A stretch of 7,430 bases of DNA from Thiotrichaceae bacterium (GTDB taxonomy: Bacteria; Pseudomonadota; Gammaproteobacteria; Thiotrichales; Thiotrichaceae): positions 1 to 7,430 of the forward strand of contig JALVEA010000415.1 in the NCBI GenBank assembly GCA_027008665.1. The letters run 5' to 3'. Positions 1-6,414 of this stretch are shown here, piece after piece. Position 1 is the first letter of the stretch. Each line of letters begins with the position of its first letter. The notes below the pieces were generated by a model, which ran no database searches, was not told where the DNA came from, and saw only the letters and a list, made by a program, of their open reading frames with translations. The position numbers and the translations under genes are program-made.

Positions 1-109
1 AATTGAAGATGTGGTAGCTTATTTAAATCAAGCCTATTATAAATTCCCCCCTAAAAATAAAAAGAATCAAAATACACCTCAGGAGCATAAAGCTGATCAA
101 CGAGAATAA
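1..109 (+). CDS. C-terminal fragment of an upstream gene, possibly a c-type cytochrome
   Basis: Only the last 35 codons are in the window, read in frame from base 2 to the TAA at 107-109; the 5' end lies outside. The visible peptide starts IEDVVAYLNQAYYKF and continues into a hydrophilic tail rich in Lys, Asn and Gln. The IEDVVAYL stretch resembles the last helix of small c-type cytochromes, but the haem-binding CxxCH motif would lie upstream and cannot be checked. The function is therefore a weak guess. The stop is 6 bp before the rsgA start on the same strand, so the two genes are probably co-transcribed. Confidence 0.6.
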   Translation, partial: IEDVVAYLNQAYYKFPPKNKKNQNTPQEHKADQRE

Positions 110-115
110 TATAAT

Positions 116-1027
116 ATGAGCAACAAAATTGTTGCTAAACGCAATGTTGAACAATATACGGGGCGGGTTATTACCCGCTTTGGAGCAGAATTATTAGTAA
201 CCAATGGTGATCAACGTCCATTGCGATGCATCACTAAAAGAAAATTAGATCATGCAGCTTGTGGTGATGAAGTCGTTTGGCAGGAAAATCAGCATGGTAA
301 CGCTTTTGTTACCAAAATATTACCTCGCAAAAATGCACTGACACGACGCACCTATCGTGGTAGACCAAAAACCATTGCTGCTAATATAGACCAACTGATT
401 GTTACTAGTTCATGGTTGCCACGACCTATTTGGGATTTAGTGGATCGCTATTTAATGGCGGCAGTGCAACTTGAAACAGATGCTATTATTATTATTAATA
501 AAAGCGATTTAGAGCTAAAACAAGCAACTAAAGAAGATAAAAAAGCACTACAAGATTATCGAGATATTGGTTATACCGTTATTTCTATTAATGCCATTAA
601 TGGGGACGGTATTGATGAGTTGCGTGAATTAATGAAAAATAAGATCAATATTTTTGTAGGACGTTCAGGTGTAGGGAAGTCATCCATTGCACAGCACTTT
701 CTGCCTGATACAGAAATATTGGTAAAAGAGATCTCTCAATCAGGCGAGGGACAACACACAACCACCACGGCAACATTGTACGATTTAGGTAATGAAGCTT
801 ATCTTATCGATTCACCTGGGGTTCGTGATTATGCTTTAGATGAATTGACACAAAGAAAGCTCAGTGATGGTTATCGTGAATTTGCATCTTATGTACAAAA
901 TTGTCGTTTTAATAACTGTACACATAATCATGAGCCACAATGTAGGGTTAGAACAGCTGTTGAGCAGGGAGAAATTTCCCCACAACGTTATCAACGTTAT
1001 CTCAATGCTCTAAAAAATATGGTGTAA
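116..1027 (+). CDS. rsgA: Small ribosomal subunit biogenesis GTPase RsgA (YjeQ)
   Basis: This cytoplasmic GTPase binds the 30S subunit late in its assembly and leaves when it hydrolyses GTP. The 303-residue protein shows the full family order: an OB-fold-like N-terminal part (about 12-70), a circularly permuted GTPase domain, and a C-terminal zinc site. The permutation is visible because G4 (NKSD, 128-131) comes before G1/P-loop (GRSGVGKSS, 182-190), the G2 threonine run in GQHTTTT (212-218) and G3 (DSPG, 232-235). The zinc ligands fit C-x4-C-x-H-x5-C at C263, C268, H270 and C276. It is shorter than the E. coli protein (about 350 residues), mainly at the ends, with no motif missing. The ATG at 116 gives the expected family N-terminus; only a weak GAGA-like ribosome site precedes it, which fits coupling to the gene ending at 109. 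The gene converges on deaD. Confidence 0.97.
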   Translation: MSNKIVAKRNVEQYTGRVITRFGAELLVTNGDQRPLRCITKRKLDHAACGDEVVWQENQHGNAFVTKILPRKNALTRRTYRGRPKTIAANIDQLIVTSSWLPRPIWDLVDRYLMAAVQLETDAIIIINKSDLELKQATKEDKKALQDYRDIGYTVISINAINGDGIDELRELMKNKINIFVGRSGVGKSSIAQHFLPDTEILVKEISQSGEGQHTTTTATLYDLGNEAYLIDSPGVRDYALDELTQRKLSDGYREFASYVQNCRFNNCTHNHEPQCRVRTAVEQGEISPQRYQRYLNALKNMV

Positions 1028-1042
1028 GCAACAATAATAATA

Positions 1043-2821
1043 TTAGGGATGAGAGTGTTTTCTTTTATTGGCGGTACGATCTTCATTTCTTGAAAGGTCG
1101 CGTAATTTAATTTGCTGTCCTGCAACCCATGTTTTATAAAGGTGTTTATAAATTTCCTTGGGCATACCTTCAGGCAAATTAACGGTACTGTAATCAGCAT
1201 TAATTTTTAGATCTTGAATATATTGACTTTCTAAGCCTGCTTCATTAATCAGCGCGCCCACAATATGTTTTGCCTGTGCGCCATGTTCGCTGCCGACTTC
1301 TAGACGATAGGGTGTCATTGGTATTTTATCGTTATCACCTGATTTCTTTTTAGGTTTACGTTTACGACTTTCCTGATTTTGACGATCATTTCGATTATCA
1401 AAATTACGCTCATTCTTATTACGACGATCACGTCTTCTATCATTGCCTGGGCGGTCTTTTCTAGTTTCATTTTGACTAAAGGCAAAATCTGGAATAGCCC
1501 CTTTTTTCTCTACTAAGGGACGTTCACGTTGTGCTAGATAGCTTAATGCAGCTGCAATTTGCGTTGGGGTAAGCTCGCTTTCTTGGCTTAATTCAGTAAT
1601 GAGTGTTTCAAAAAAATCCAATTTATTATTGGTAGCAGTTTCAATAATATTGGCTTTAAAACGTGCGATACGGTTGTCGGTAATATCTTGTGGCGAGGGG
1701 AGTTTTAAAGGCGTTATTTTTTGACCTGTTGAGCGTTCAATCGATTTTAACATGCGATCCCCTCGTGGCGGAATAAAGAGTATTGCTGTTCCCTCGCGTC
1801 CAGCACGTCCTGTACGCCCAATACGATGAACATAGGATTCTGTATCGTGTGGCATATCATAATTAATAACATGAGTAATGCGTTGTACATCGAGTCCGCG
1901 GGCAACAACATCGGTAGCAACAATAATATCTAAAGAGCCTTTTCTGAGACGATTAATCGTTTTTTCACGTAAATCTTGTTTAATATCACCATTTAAAGCG
2001 GTTGTCGCGTAGCCACGTGCCTCTAGTTTTTCCGCTAGCTCAATAGTCATTGATTTAGTGCGTACAAAAACAATTACAGCCCCAAATTCATCCGACTCTA
2101 AAATACGGGTTAATACATCCAATTTGAGGAATGTTTTGCCTTTCCAGTAATATTGCTTAATAGTTGAAACCGTTGATGTTTTGCTTTTTATTTTGATTTC
2201 AACAGGATCATTTAAATAACGTGAAGTAATACGTTTAATAGGGGCTGGCATGGTAGCTGAAAACAGAACCACCTGACGTTCGCTAGGTGTGTCTTTAAGA
2301 ATGGTTTCAACATCATCGATAAAGCCCATGCGTAACATTTCATCAGCCTCATCTAGTACCACTGTTTTTAAATCTTGCAGCTTTAAGGTATTACGGCGTA
2401 AATGATCCATTACACGTCCTGGCGTGCCAACAATAACATGCACATCACGACGTAGCTGTCGTAATTGAATACTAATATTTTGACCACCATAAATGGGGAG
2501 TACATGAAAGCCTTTTAAATGGCGTGCATAGGTTTGCCATGCCTCTGCAACCTGAATTGCCAGTTCGCGTGTTGGTGTAAGCACCAAAACTTGCGGGTGT
2601 TTTTTTGATAAGTCTAGCTTGGATAACAATGGTAATGCAAAGGCAGCTGTTTTGCCTGTGCCTGTTTGTGCTTGCCCTAAGAGATCACGCCCTGCTAACA
2701 GAGGAGGAATACTTTCTGCTTGAATGGGTGAGGGTATTTCATAACCTGATTCTTCTACAGATTGAAGGACTGGTTGAATGAGTTTGAGGTCAGCAAAACT
2801 GATGCTTATTTGTTCGGACAT
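1043..2821 (-). CDS. deaD: DEAD-box ATP-dependent RNA helicase, DeaD/CsdA type
   Basis: This is an RNA helicase of the cold-shock and 50S-assembly type, which unwinds short RNA duplexes using ATP in the cytoplasm. From the ATG at 2821 it has 592 residues, close to E. coli DeaD (about 629). Motifs in order: Q-motif SPIQ (31-34), Walker A AQTGTGKT (51-58), PTREL (83-87), TPGR (133-136), DEAD (157-160), SAT (188-190), ATDVVARGLD (about 302-311) and HRIGRTGRAGR (332-342). After the two RecA-like domains comes a helical region, then an Arg/Asn/Asp-rich linker (about 452-497), then a DbpA-like RNA-binding domain (about 503-575). That tail separates it from RhlB, RhlE and SrmB. A GTG at 2830 would add three residues, but MSEQ from 2821 looks like the natural start; neither has a clear Shine-Dalgarno site. 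It ends 15 bp from rsgA, tail to tail. Confidence 0.95.
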   Translation of the reverse strand: MSEQISISFADLKLIQPVLQSVEESGYEIPSPIQAESIPPLLAGRDLLGQAQTGTGKTAAFALPLLSKLDLSKKHPQVLVLTPTRELAIQVAEAWQTYARHLKGFHVLPIYGGQNISIQLRQLRRDVHVIVGTPGRVMDHLRRNTLKLQDLKTVVLDEADEMLRMGFIDDVETILKDTPSERQVVLFSATMPAPIKRITSRYLNDPVEIKIKSKTSTVSTIKQYYWKGKTFLKLDVLTRILESDEFGAVIVFVRTKSMTIELAEKLEARGYATTALNGDIKQDLREKTINRLRKGSLDIIVATDVVARGLDVQRITHVINYDMPHDTESYVHRIGRTGRAGREGTAILFIPPRGDRMLKSIERSTGQKITPLKLPSPQDITDNRIARFKANIIETATNNKLDFFETLITELSQESELTPTQIAAALSYLAQRERPLVEKKGAIPDFAFSQNETRKDRPGNDRRRDRRNKNERNFDNRNDRQNQESRKRKPKKKSGDNDKIPMTPYRLEVGSEHGAQAKHIVGALINEAGLESQYIQDLKINADYSTVNLPEGMPKEIYKHLYKTWVAGQQIKLRDLSRNEDRTANKRKHSHP

Positions 2822-2852
2822 TGAGGTCACACGAGTAAAAGAGGGGGCGCAT

Positions 2853-2858
2853 ATTATA
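2853..2858 (-). promoter_or_regulatory. Probable -10 box of the deaD promoter
   Basis: On the minus strand these bases read TATAAT, a perfect sigma-70 -10 box, 31 bp before the deaD ATG. No good -35 is seen at 16-18 bp spacing (the 17 bp position reads CACCTT), so an activator or a non-standard arrangement may be needed. The bases just after the box are GC-rich (GCGCCCCCTC), a discriminator type associated with stringent or growth-rate control in other bacteria. Transcription would begin near 2846, leaving a leader of about 25 nt, much shorter than the long cold-shock leader known for E. coli deaD. Confidence 0.5.
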
Positions 2859-2951
2859 CGCTATTTTTCTTCTATAAGGTGTTTTATATTTCGAGCAATG
2901 AAAAGAGAATGCTAAAATCAAACAGTTTCTCTTTCTAATAAATAATAAATT

Positions 2952-2965
2952 CTGTATATTTACAG
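2952..2965. repeat. Small inverted repeat overlapping a -10-like box
   Basis: CTGTATATTTACAG is a perfect inverted repeat with arms CTGTA and TACAG around TATT. Its centre contains TATATT (2955-2960), a plausible -10 box for the lipoprotein gene at 2999, with a poor -35 (TTTCTA, 2932-2937) 17 bp upstream. The layout would suit repression by a dimeric regulator. It looks like a LexA box but has 8 rather than 10 bases between CTG and CAG. Confidence 0.3.
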
Positions 2966-2985
2966 TAAATTCAAACAATTAAAAG

Positions 2986-2992
2986 AAGGGAG
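2986..2992 (+). promoter_or_regulatory. Ribosome binding site of the 2999 lipoprotein gene
   Basis: AAGGGAG lies 6 bases (all T) before the ATG at 2999. It fixes this start even though the resulting signal peptide has an unusually long N-region. Confidence 0.7.
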
Positions 2993-2998
2993 TTTTTT

Positions 2999-3940
2999 AT
3001 GAGGATATTGATAGATAAAATAGATGATTTTTCATCATTAAGCGCTATAAAGCTATTTTTAACAGGATTATTGTTTATAAGTTTAGTAGCCTGTGAAAAA
3101 CAAGAGCCAGAAACCATTAGTTCTGAGTTAAATTTACACGTATCTGCTATTGGAAATGATCAATTTTTGTCGGAGGAAACAGAGGAAAGTAATGATCAAA
3201 TTGATTCTAATGTTATTGAAGAAAAAACAATTAAAGCAAATGATCAATTAATAGAAGACGTTCCACAGTATTTATCTACTCCTATTGCCCTTAAAACAAA
3301 AAATAGAAACGTTTTTGCACAAGATGGATTGACAACACCTTTTATGGAGGATGAGTTTTATCTACTCGGATGGTCAGCGGATGGCGAGAAAATCGCCTAT
3401 GCCATACAGCGTGAGACTGATGCCGCAGCGTTGTTTTCTGCTGGTATTTATATTCAAGATTTAGTCACTGATAAAATTGTATGGGGAATGAAAAAAGAAA
3501 CAGAGCTGGAAGAATTAAATAATATTAAAGATTATTGGGTTAAAAACAAGCAAGCAATAAGCCAAGGGATGAGCCAGCATCATATTATCCTTGGCGATCA
3601 TTCTGTGTTGAAAAACACCCCGATTATTTATAACAATGATCAGTTCGATTATAGCGTTAAAACGACAAAAGCAAATATTGGTAATGAACTGAAAGCTTAT
3701 CGAGTTTTATTAAACTCAAAGCTTAAAGGGAGTAAAGAAATAGCTAAAGTCACGTTGCAAGTCAAAGGAGATCAGCTAGGAGGAAAAGAAAAAGTTGCTG
3801 TTTTAGGGTATTTTCAAGGGGCAGATGAAGCCCGTGTTGCAACACTAGTGGCTCTATTAGAATCTGGATGGGAAGGTTCACGTATTGTTCGTTATAAAAT
3901 TATTGGTGCCAGTTTAAAGTATGGGAAGTGGCATAAGTAA
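2999..3940 (+). CDS. Predicted lipoprotein of unknown function
   Basis: The 313-residue product has a lipoprotein signal: a hydrophobic stretch at about 19-31 ends in the lipobox LVAC with Cys32 as the lipidated residue. The N-region before it is about 18 residues long and has several acidic residues, which is unusual, but the strong ribosome site and lack of an internal Met support this start. Residue 33 is Glu, not Asp, so there is no classical inner-membrane retention signal and sorting to the outer membrane is likely. Residues 33-90 are acidic and low complexity, probably a flexible tether. The rest looks folded: LGWSADGEKIAYAI (123-136) resembles a beta-propeller-blade or DUF2259-like strand, followed by GIYIQDLVTDKIVWG (149-163) and a C-terminal segment with ESGWEG (288-293) and YKIIGASL (299-306). 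No catalytic motif is visible. I do not recognise a named family. Confidence 0.85.
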   Translation: MRILIDKIDDFSSLSAIKLFLTGLLFISLVACEKQEPETISSELNLHVSAIGNDQFLSEETEESNDQIDSNVIEEKTIKANDQLIEDVPQYLSTPIALKTKNRNVFAQDGLTTPFMEDEFYLLGWSADGEKIAYAIQRETDAAALFSAGIYIQDLVTDKIVWGMKKETELEELNNIKDYWVKNKQAISQGMSQHHIILGDHSVLKNTPIIYNNDQFDYSVKTTKANIGNELKAYRVLLNSKLKGSKEIAKVTLQVKGDQLGGKEKVAVLGYFQGADEARVATLVALLESGWEGSRIVRYKIIGASLKYGKWHK

Positions 3941-3959
3941 CTGATGTTTTTATAACTAT

Positions 3960-4084
3960 TCAACTAACTCATAACTACGCTCATTTCTATTTTTTATTCT
4001 GGAATAAAATTAACTTCTTTCTGGTAATTTGCTCAATATGAGCTACACTTTTAATCAGATAAATTTGCGTAGGTAGTTAGTTGA
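3960..4084. repeat. 10 bp inverted repeats bounding 125 bp
   Basis: TCAACTAACT (3960-3969) is the exact reverse complement of AGTTAGTTGA (4075-4084). The pair encloses AT-rich sequence without coding capacity. The size would suit a tiny non-autonomous element, but no target-site duplication is visible at the edges and chance is a serious alternative in AT-rich DNA. Confidence 0.25.
3992..4009. terminator. AT-only inverted repeat, possible weak terminator
   Basis: TTTTATTC and GAATAAAA are perfect 8-base inverted arms separated by TG, starting 52 bases after the lipoprotein stop. In RNA the stem would be almost all A-U with a CUGG loop, and no strong U-run follows, so it is a poor intrinsic terminator. 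A protein-binding site is equally possible. Confidence 0.25.
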
Positions 4085-4149
4085 GGAGGTTCTACAGATC
4101 ATTTTGAAGCTGTTCTGGCATCAATTCTGAAAAAAACCTAAATCATTAA

Positions 4150-4166
4150 TGTGACCACTGGTTACA
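4150..4166. repeat. Imperfect inverted repeat TGTGACC / GGTTACA
   Basis: The arms at 4150-4156 and 4160-4166 are inverted around ACT, with one mismatch that is a G-U pair in RNA. It is the first of three operator-like palindromes in the 120 bp upstream of the putative caspase-gene promoter. Confidence 0.3.
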
Positions 4167-4228
4167 AAGCTTGCAACTGAATATCTATCATATCTATTTA
4201 TAAAAGGTGATCTGAGTTAATCTTGATG

Positions 4229-4243
4229 CGGTTTTTAAAACCG
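4229..4243. repeat. 15 bp palindrome CGGTTTT-T-AAAACCG
   Basis: Two perfect 7-base arms flank a single T. This geometry suits a dimeric helix-turn-helix regulator. It lies about 50 bp upstream of the TATAAT at 4294. Confidence 0.4.
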
Positions 4244-4253
4244 AAGTCATTGT

Positions 4254-4269
4254 TTGATGCAGTCATCAA
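4254..4269. repeat. Inverted repeat TTGATG-CAGT-CATCAA
   Basis: Perfect 6-base arms flank a 4-base centre, ending 24 bp upstream of the TATAAT at 4294, where an operator or activator site for the caspase-gene promoter would be expected. The heptamer TTGATGC also occurs at 4223-4229, next to the preceding palindrome, so the two sites may belong to one control region. Confidence 0.4.
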
Positions 4270-4293
4270 CTAGGGAAGAGAAAAGACCTTAAT

Positions 4294-4299
4294 TATAAT
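4294..4299 (+). promoter_or_regulatory. Candidate -10 box for the caspase-like gene
   Basis: This is a perfect TATAAT, 106 bp before the ATG at 4406. No acceptable -35 lies 16-18 bp upstream (TAGGGA at 17 bp), so use of this box would probably need an activator, for which the palindromes just upstream are candidates. A second candidate is TATAAA at 4333-4338 with TTGCAT (4309-4314) 18 bp upstream. Confidence 0.35.
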
Positions 4300-4391
4300 A
4301 CTTTGTTGTTGCATCCTCTTTCCTGTGAGCATTATAAATTCAGATTTTTTGCTGTGCTTTGCGTCATAGTATCAAAACAATAATGATATGT

Positions 4392-4398
4392 AAGGGAG
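4392..4398 (+). promoter_or_regulatory. Ribosome binding site of the caspase-like gene
   Basis: AAGGGAG lies 7 bases before the ATG at 4406 and supports that start, which puts the signal peptide directly at the N-terminus. Confidence 0.75.
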
Positions 4399-4405
4399 AA
4401 TAAAT

Positions 4406-6367
4406 ATGTCGATTAATCTTATAAAGAAGCTACCTCTAACCTTAGCCGTGGGAGGTATTTTATTTGCGGGTTGTGGTGGTGGGGCTAAATCAGTTGATTT
4501 ATCAACCATTGAAGGTGCGAATATTGATGATCTCTATATTGTAGATTGTTTGCTTCCAGGTCAGGTTAGAACGTTAGGCAGTAGACTTTCTTATCTCAGT
4601 GCAAGACGTGTCATAAAAACAAGTGGATCAGAATGTGGTATTCGTGGTGGAGAGTATGTCGCTTATGATAGGGCAAATTATAAGACAGCTTTAAAGGTTT
4701 GGATGCCTTTAGCTAAAGCGGGTGATGCAAAAGCACAGTCTTATGTGGGTGAAATCTATGAAAAGGGTCTTGGAACACAGCCTAATTATCAAAAAGCGGC
4801 CATTTGGTATCAAAAAGCGGCTAGTCAAGGCTATGCTCGCGCTAAAATGAGTTTAGGGTCTCTCTATGAACGAGGATTGGGTGTCCCAAGGAGCAATAGC
4901 AAAGCATTGGTGCTTTATAGAGAGGCATCAGGATTGAAAGACAAACAGATTGAATTTGTAACAGAGGCACAACGTCGCTCAAGAACGGCGCAAAGTATGC
5001 AATTAGCACAAACTCAACGTGAGTTACAAATTGCCTTAGGACGTACAGGTCAGCTTGAGTCAGATGTAAAAGAACTTCAAGCCGAAGCCAAAAGGCTTAA
5101 AAATTTACCACCTAAAATTATAACAAAAACAGTTATTAGAACGAATGAAGTTACAGTCCAAGACCCTAAAAGAGAACAAGTAATTAGACAACTTAGTCGT
5201 GATTTACAAAAAGAAAGAGCAAAAAAACAAAAAATTAAAGCACGGATTGTTCGTGTGCAAGTGCCTGTTGAGAATAGAAAATTGCAACGGGAATATGAGC
5301 AAAAAGAAGCGGAAATTGCTCGTTTAAAGAAAGATATTGCTAAGCTTAAAATAGCCAAAAAAACCAACGCTCCAAAAACTCAAGCAGCACAAAAAGAACG
5401 CGTCGCTGAACAGGTTGCTATTATTGAAAGAACGATTAAAAAGAAAAAGAGAAAGATTAAAAAAGTAGAAAAAAAAGTAGCAATGCTACGTTCTGTTGAT
5501 AAAAGCACGAGTAGTAGCAATAGCAATTTAAGTGGTATTAATTTTGGGCGTTATTATGCGTTAGTCATCGGTAATAATAACTACAGTAATTTTGATAACT
5601 TAAAAACAGCCGTTAATGATGCTGAGTCAGTTGCTTCTGTTTTAAGATCACAATATGGATTTAAAACAGCGGTACTAAAAAATGCTTCTCAGAAAAAAAT
5701 GCTGAGTGCATTTAATAGTTTTGTGAAACGTTTAGGTTCTAAGGATAATCTTTTAATTTATTATGCAGGGCATGGTCAATTAACGGGCGGTGGTCATTGG
5801 TTGCCTTCTAATGCTTCTAAAAGTAATAAAAAAACATGGGTTTCCAATGCTGCTTTGACCAATTTTATTGATGCCATGAAGGCCAAGCATGTTCTTGTTG
5901 TGGCAGACTCCTGTTACTCTGGGACACTCTCCCAATCAGCCATACCGCGTCCAATACTCAATTCAAAAAGAAATAGGGCTTGGTTTGATGCAGTAACAAC
6001 CACAAAAGTTCGGGTAGTGATGTCTTCAGGTGGATTAAAACCTGTTTTAGATTCAGGTAGTGGTAATCATTCTGTCTTTGCCAATGCATTTTTAAGTGCT
6101 TTACGTTCAGGTGGTTCGGTAATGGAAGGGGCTGGGTTATATCAGGCGCTTCGCCAGCAGGTAAAAACCGCATCAAGTGCGAGGGGGCATCGACAAACTC
6201 CCGTTTATGCGCCAATTAAATTTGCAGGACATCAAGCAGGTGATTTTATCTTCCTAAAAGGTGGGCGTGTTGCTTCTTTAGATCCGCGACAAAACCCAGA
6301 GAAGGATAGTTATAAAGTACAGCGTTTTTGGGCTTTGCGGGAGTTGTTGTTTGTCTTTAAGGTTTAA
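4406..6367 (+). CDS. Lipoprotein with Sel1 repeats, coiled coil and caspase-like (peptidase C14) domain
   Basis: The 653-residue protein is a predicted envelope-anchored cysteine protease. In order: a signal peptide ending FAGC with Cys23 lipidated and Gly24 next (outer-membrane type sorting); a segment with two cysteines (C48 in VDCLLPGQ, C77 in SECGIRGGEY); a half and then two complete 36-residue Sel1 repeats (109-144, 145-180); a Lys/Arg/Gln/Glu-rich coiled coil (about 184-362), interrupted by a Pro/Val/Thr-rich stretch at about 233-254; a Ser/Asn-rich spacer (367-376); and a caspase/metacaspase fold (about 380-617). The dyad is His456 in YYAGHG and Cys503 in DSCYSG. Asp501, two residues before the Cys, and Asp405 in VNDA match the acidic S1-pocket residues of metacaspases, so Lys/Arg specificity is expected. 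The last 36 residues (618-653) lie beyond the usual domain end and are unassigned. The substrate is unknown. The gene may form an operon with the Calx-beta gene 47 bp downstream. Confidence 0.9.
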   Translation: MSINLIKKLPLTLAVGGILFAGCGGGAKSVDLSTIEGANIDDLYIVDCLLPGQVRTLGSRLSYLSARRVIKTSGSECGIRGGEYVAYDRANYKTALKVWMPLAKAGDAKAQSYVGEIYEKGLGTQPNYQKAAIWYQKAASQGYARAKMSLGSLYERGLGVPRSNSKALVLYREASGLKDKQIEFVTEAQRRSRTAQSMQLAQTQRELQIALGRTGQLESDVKELQAEAKRLKNLPPKIITKTVIRTNEVTVQDPKREQVIRQLSRDLQKERAKKQKIKARIVRVQVPVENRKLQREYEQKEAEIARLKKDIAKLKIAKKTNAPKTQAAQKERVAEQVAIIERTIKKKKRKIKKVEKKVAMLRSVDKSTSSSNSNLSGINFGRYYALVIGNNNYSNFDNLKTAVNDAESVASVLRSQYGFKTAVLKNASQKKMLSAFNSFVKRLGSKDNLLIYYAGHGQLTGGGHWLPSNASKSNKKTWVSNAALTNFIDAMKAKHVLVVADSCYSGTLSQSAIPRPILNSKRNRAWFDAVTTTKVRVVMSSGGLKPVLDSGSGNHSVFANAFLSALRSGGSVMEGAGLYQALRQQVKTASSARGHRQTPVYAPIKFAGHQAGDFIFLKGGRVASLDPRQNPEKDSYKVQRFWALRELLFVFKV

Positions 6368-6401
6368 AAAAACAAACAAAAAAAATTAATTACTATTAAA
6401 A

Positions 6402-6407
6402 AGAGGT
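6402..6407 (+). promoter_or_regulatory. Ribosome binding site of the Calx-beta gene
   Basis: AGAGGT lies 7 bases before the ATG at 6415 and fixes that start. The 47 bp between the caspase-gene stop and this ATG is A-rich and shows neither a hairpin terminator nor a clear promoter, which favours read-through from the upstream gene. Confidence 0.75.
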
Positions 6408-6414
6408 GTTTCAG

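Larger units (their letters stand above)
3941..4405. other. 465 bp gene-free region rich in short inverted repeats
   Basis: No frame here gives a convincing protein; the best short frame, 15 codons from 4226, has no ribosome site. The stretch instead holds several short inverted repeats and two -10-like boxes, listed separately. It most likely contains the end of the lipoprotein transcript and the control region of the caspase-like gene at 4406. I see no tRNA, no clear small RNA and no recognisable insertion-sequence coding remnant, though a decayed mobile element cannot be excluded. Confidence 0.6.

Noticed and set aside
2822..2830. GTG start for deaD, three codons upstream
   Set aside because: It has no ribosome site, and starting at the ATG gives a more typical N-terminus.
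2952..2965. LexA/SOS box upstream of the lipoprotein gene
   Set aside because: The gammaproteobacterial box is CTG-N10-CAG; here the gap is 8 bases, so the half-sites would be on the wrong helical phase. Kept only as a generic inverted repeat.
4031..4043. GCTCA-ATA-TGAGC hairpin as terminator of the lipoprotein gene
   Set aside because: The stem is only 5 bp, and the T-stretch that follows is short and offset.
4083..4106. Strong Shine-Dalgarno-like GAGGAGGT suggesting a hidden small gene
   Set aside because: The nearest usable start is a TTG 13 bases away that gives only 8 codons before a stop.
4226..4273. 15-codon frame beginning MRFLKPKSLFDAVIN
   Set aside because: It has no ribosome site at a proper distance, overlaps the palindromes and stops at once; continuation past the stop does not resemble a protein I recognise.
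4379..4390. Partial Fur box (AATAATGATATG) before the caspase gene
   Set aside because: It matches only half of the consensus, the second half is absent, and such matches are common in AT-rich DNA.
5077..5367. Minus-strand open frame opposite the coiled coil (also those at 5958-6215 and 6648-6971)
   Set aside because: All lie wholly opposite genes with clear domains; the frames follow from the codon bias of the real genes and have no recognisable product.
5469..5476. Run of eight A in the caspase coiled coil as a phase-variation switch
   Set aside because: It arises naturally from consecutive Lys codons in an AT-rich gene, and the frame is intact.
6257..6367. Frameshift at the end of the caspase gene
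   Set aside because: The last 36 residues look unlike the core domain, but the domain already ends normally at GDFIFL, and no run of identical bases marks a break. An unassigned tail is simpler.
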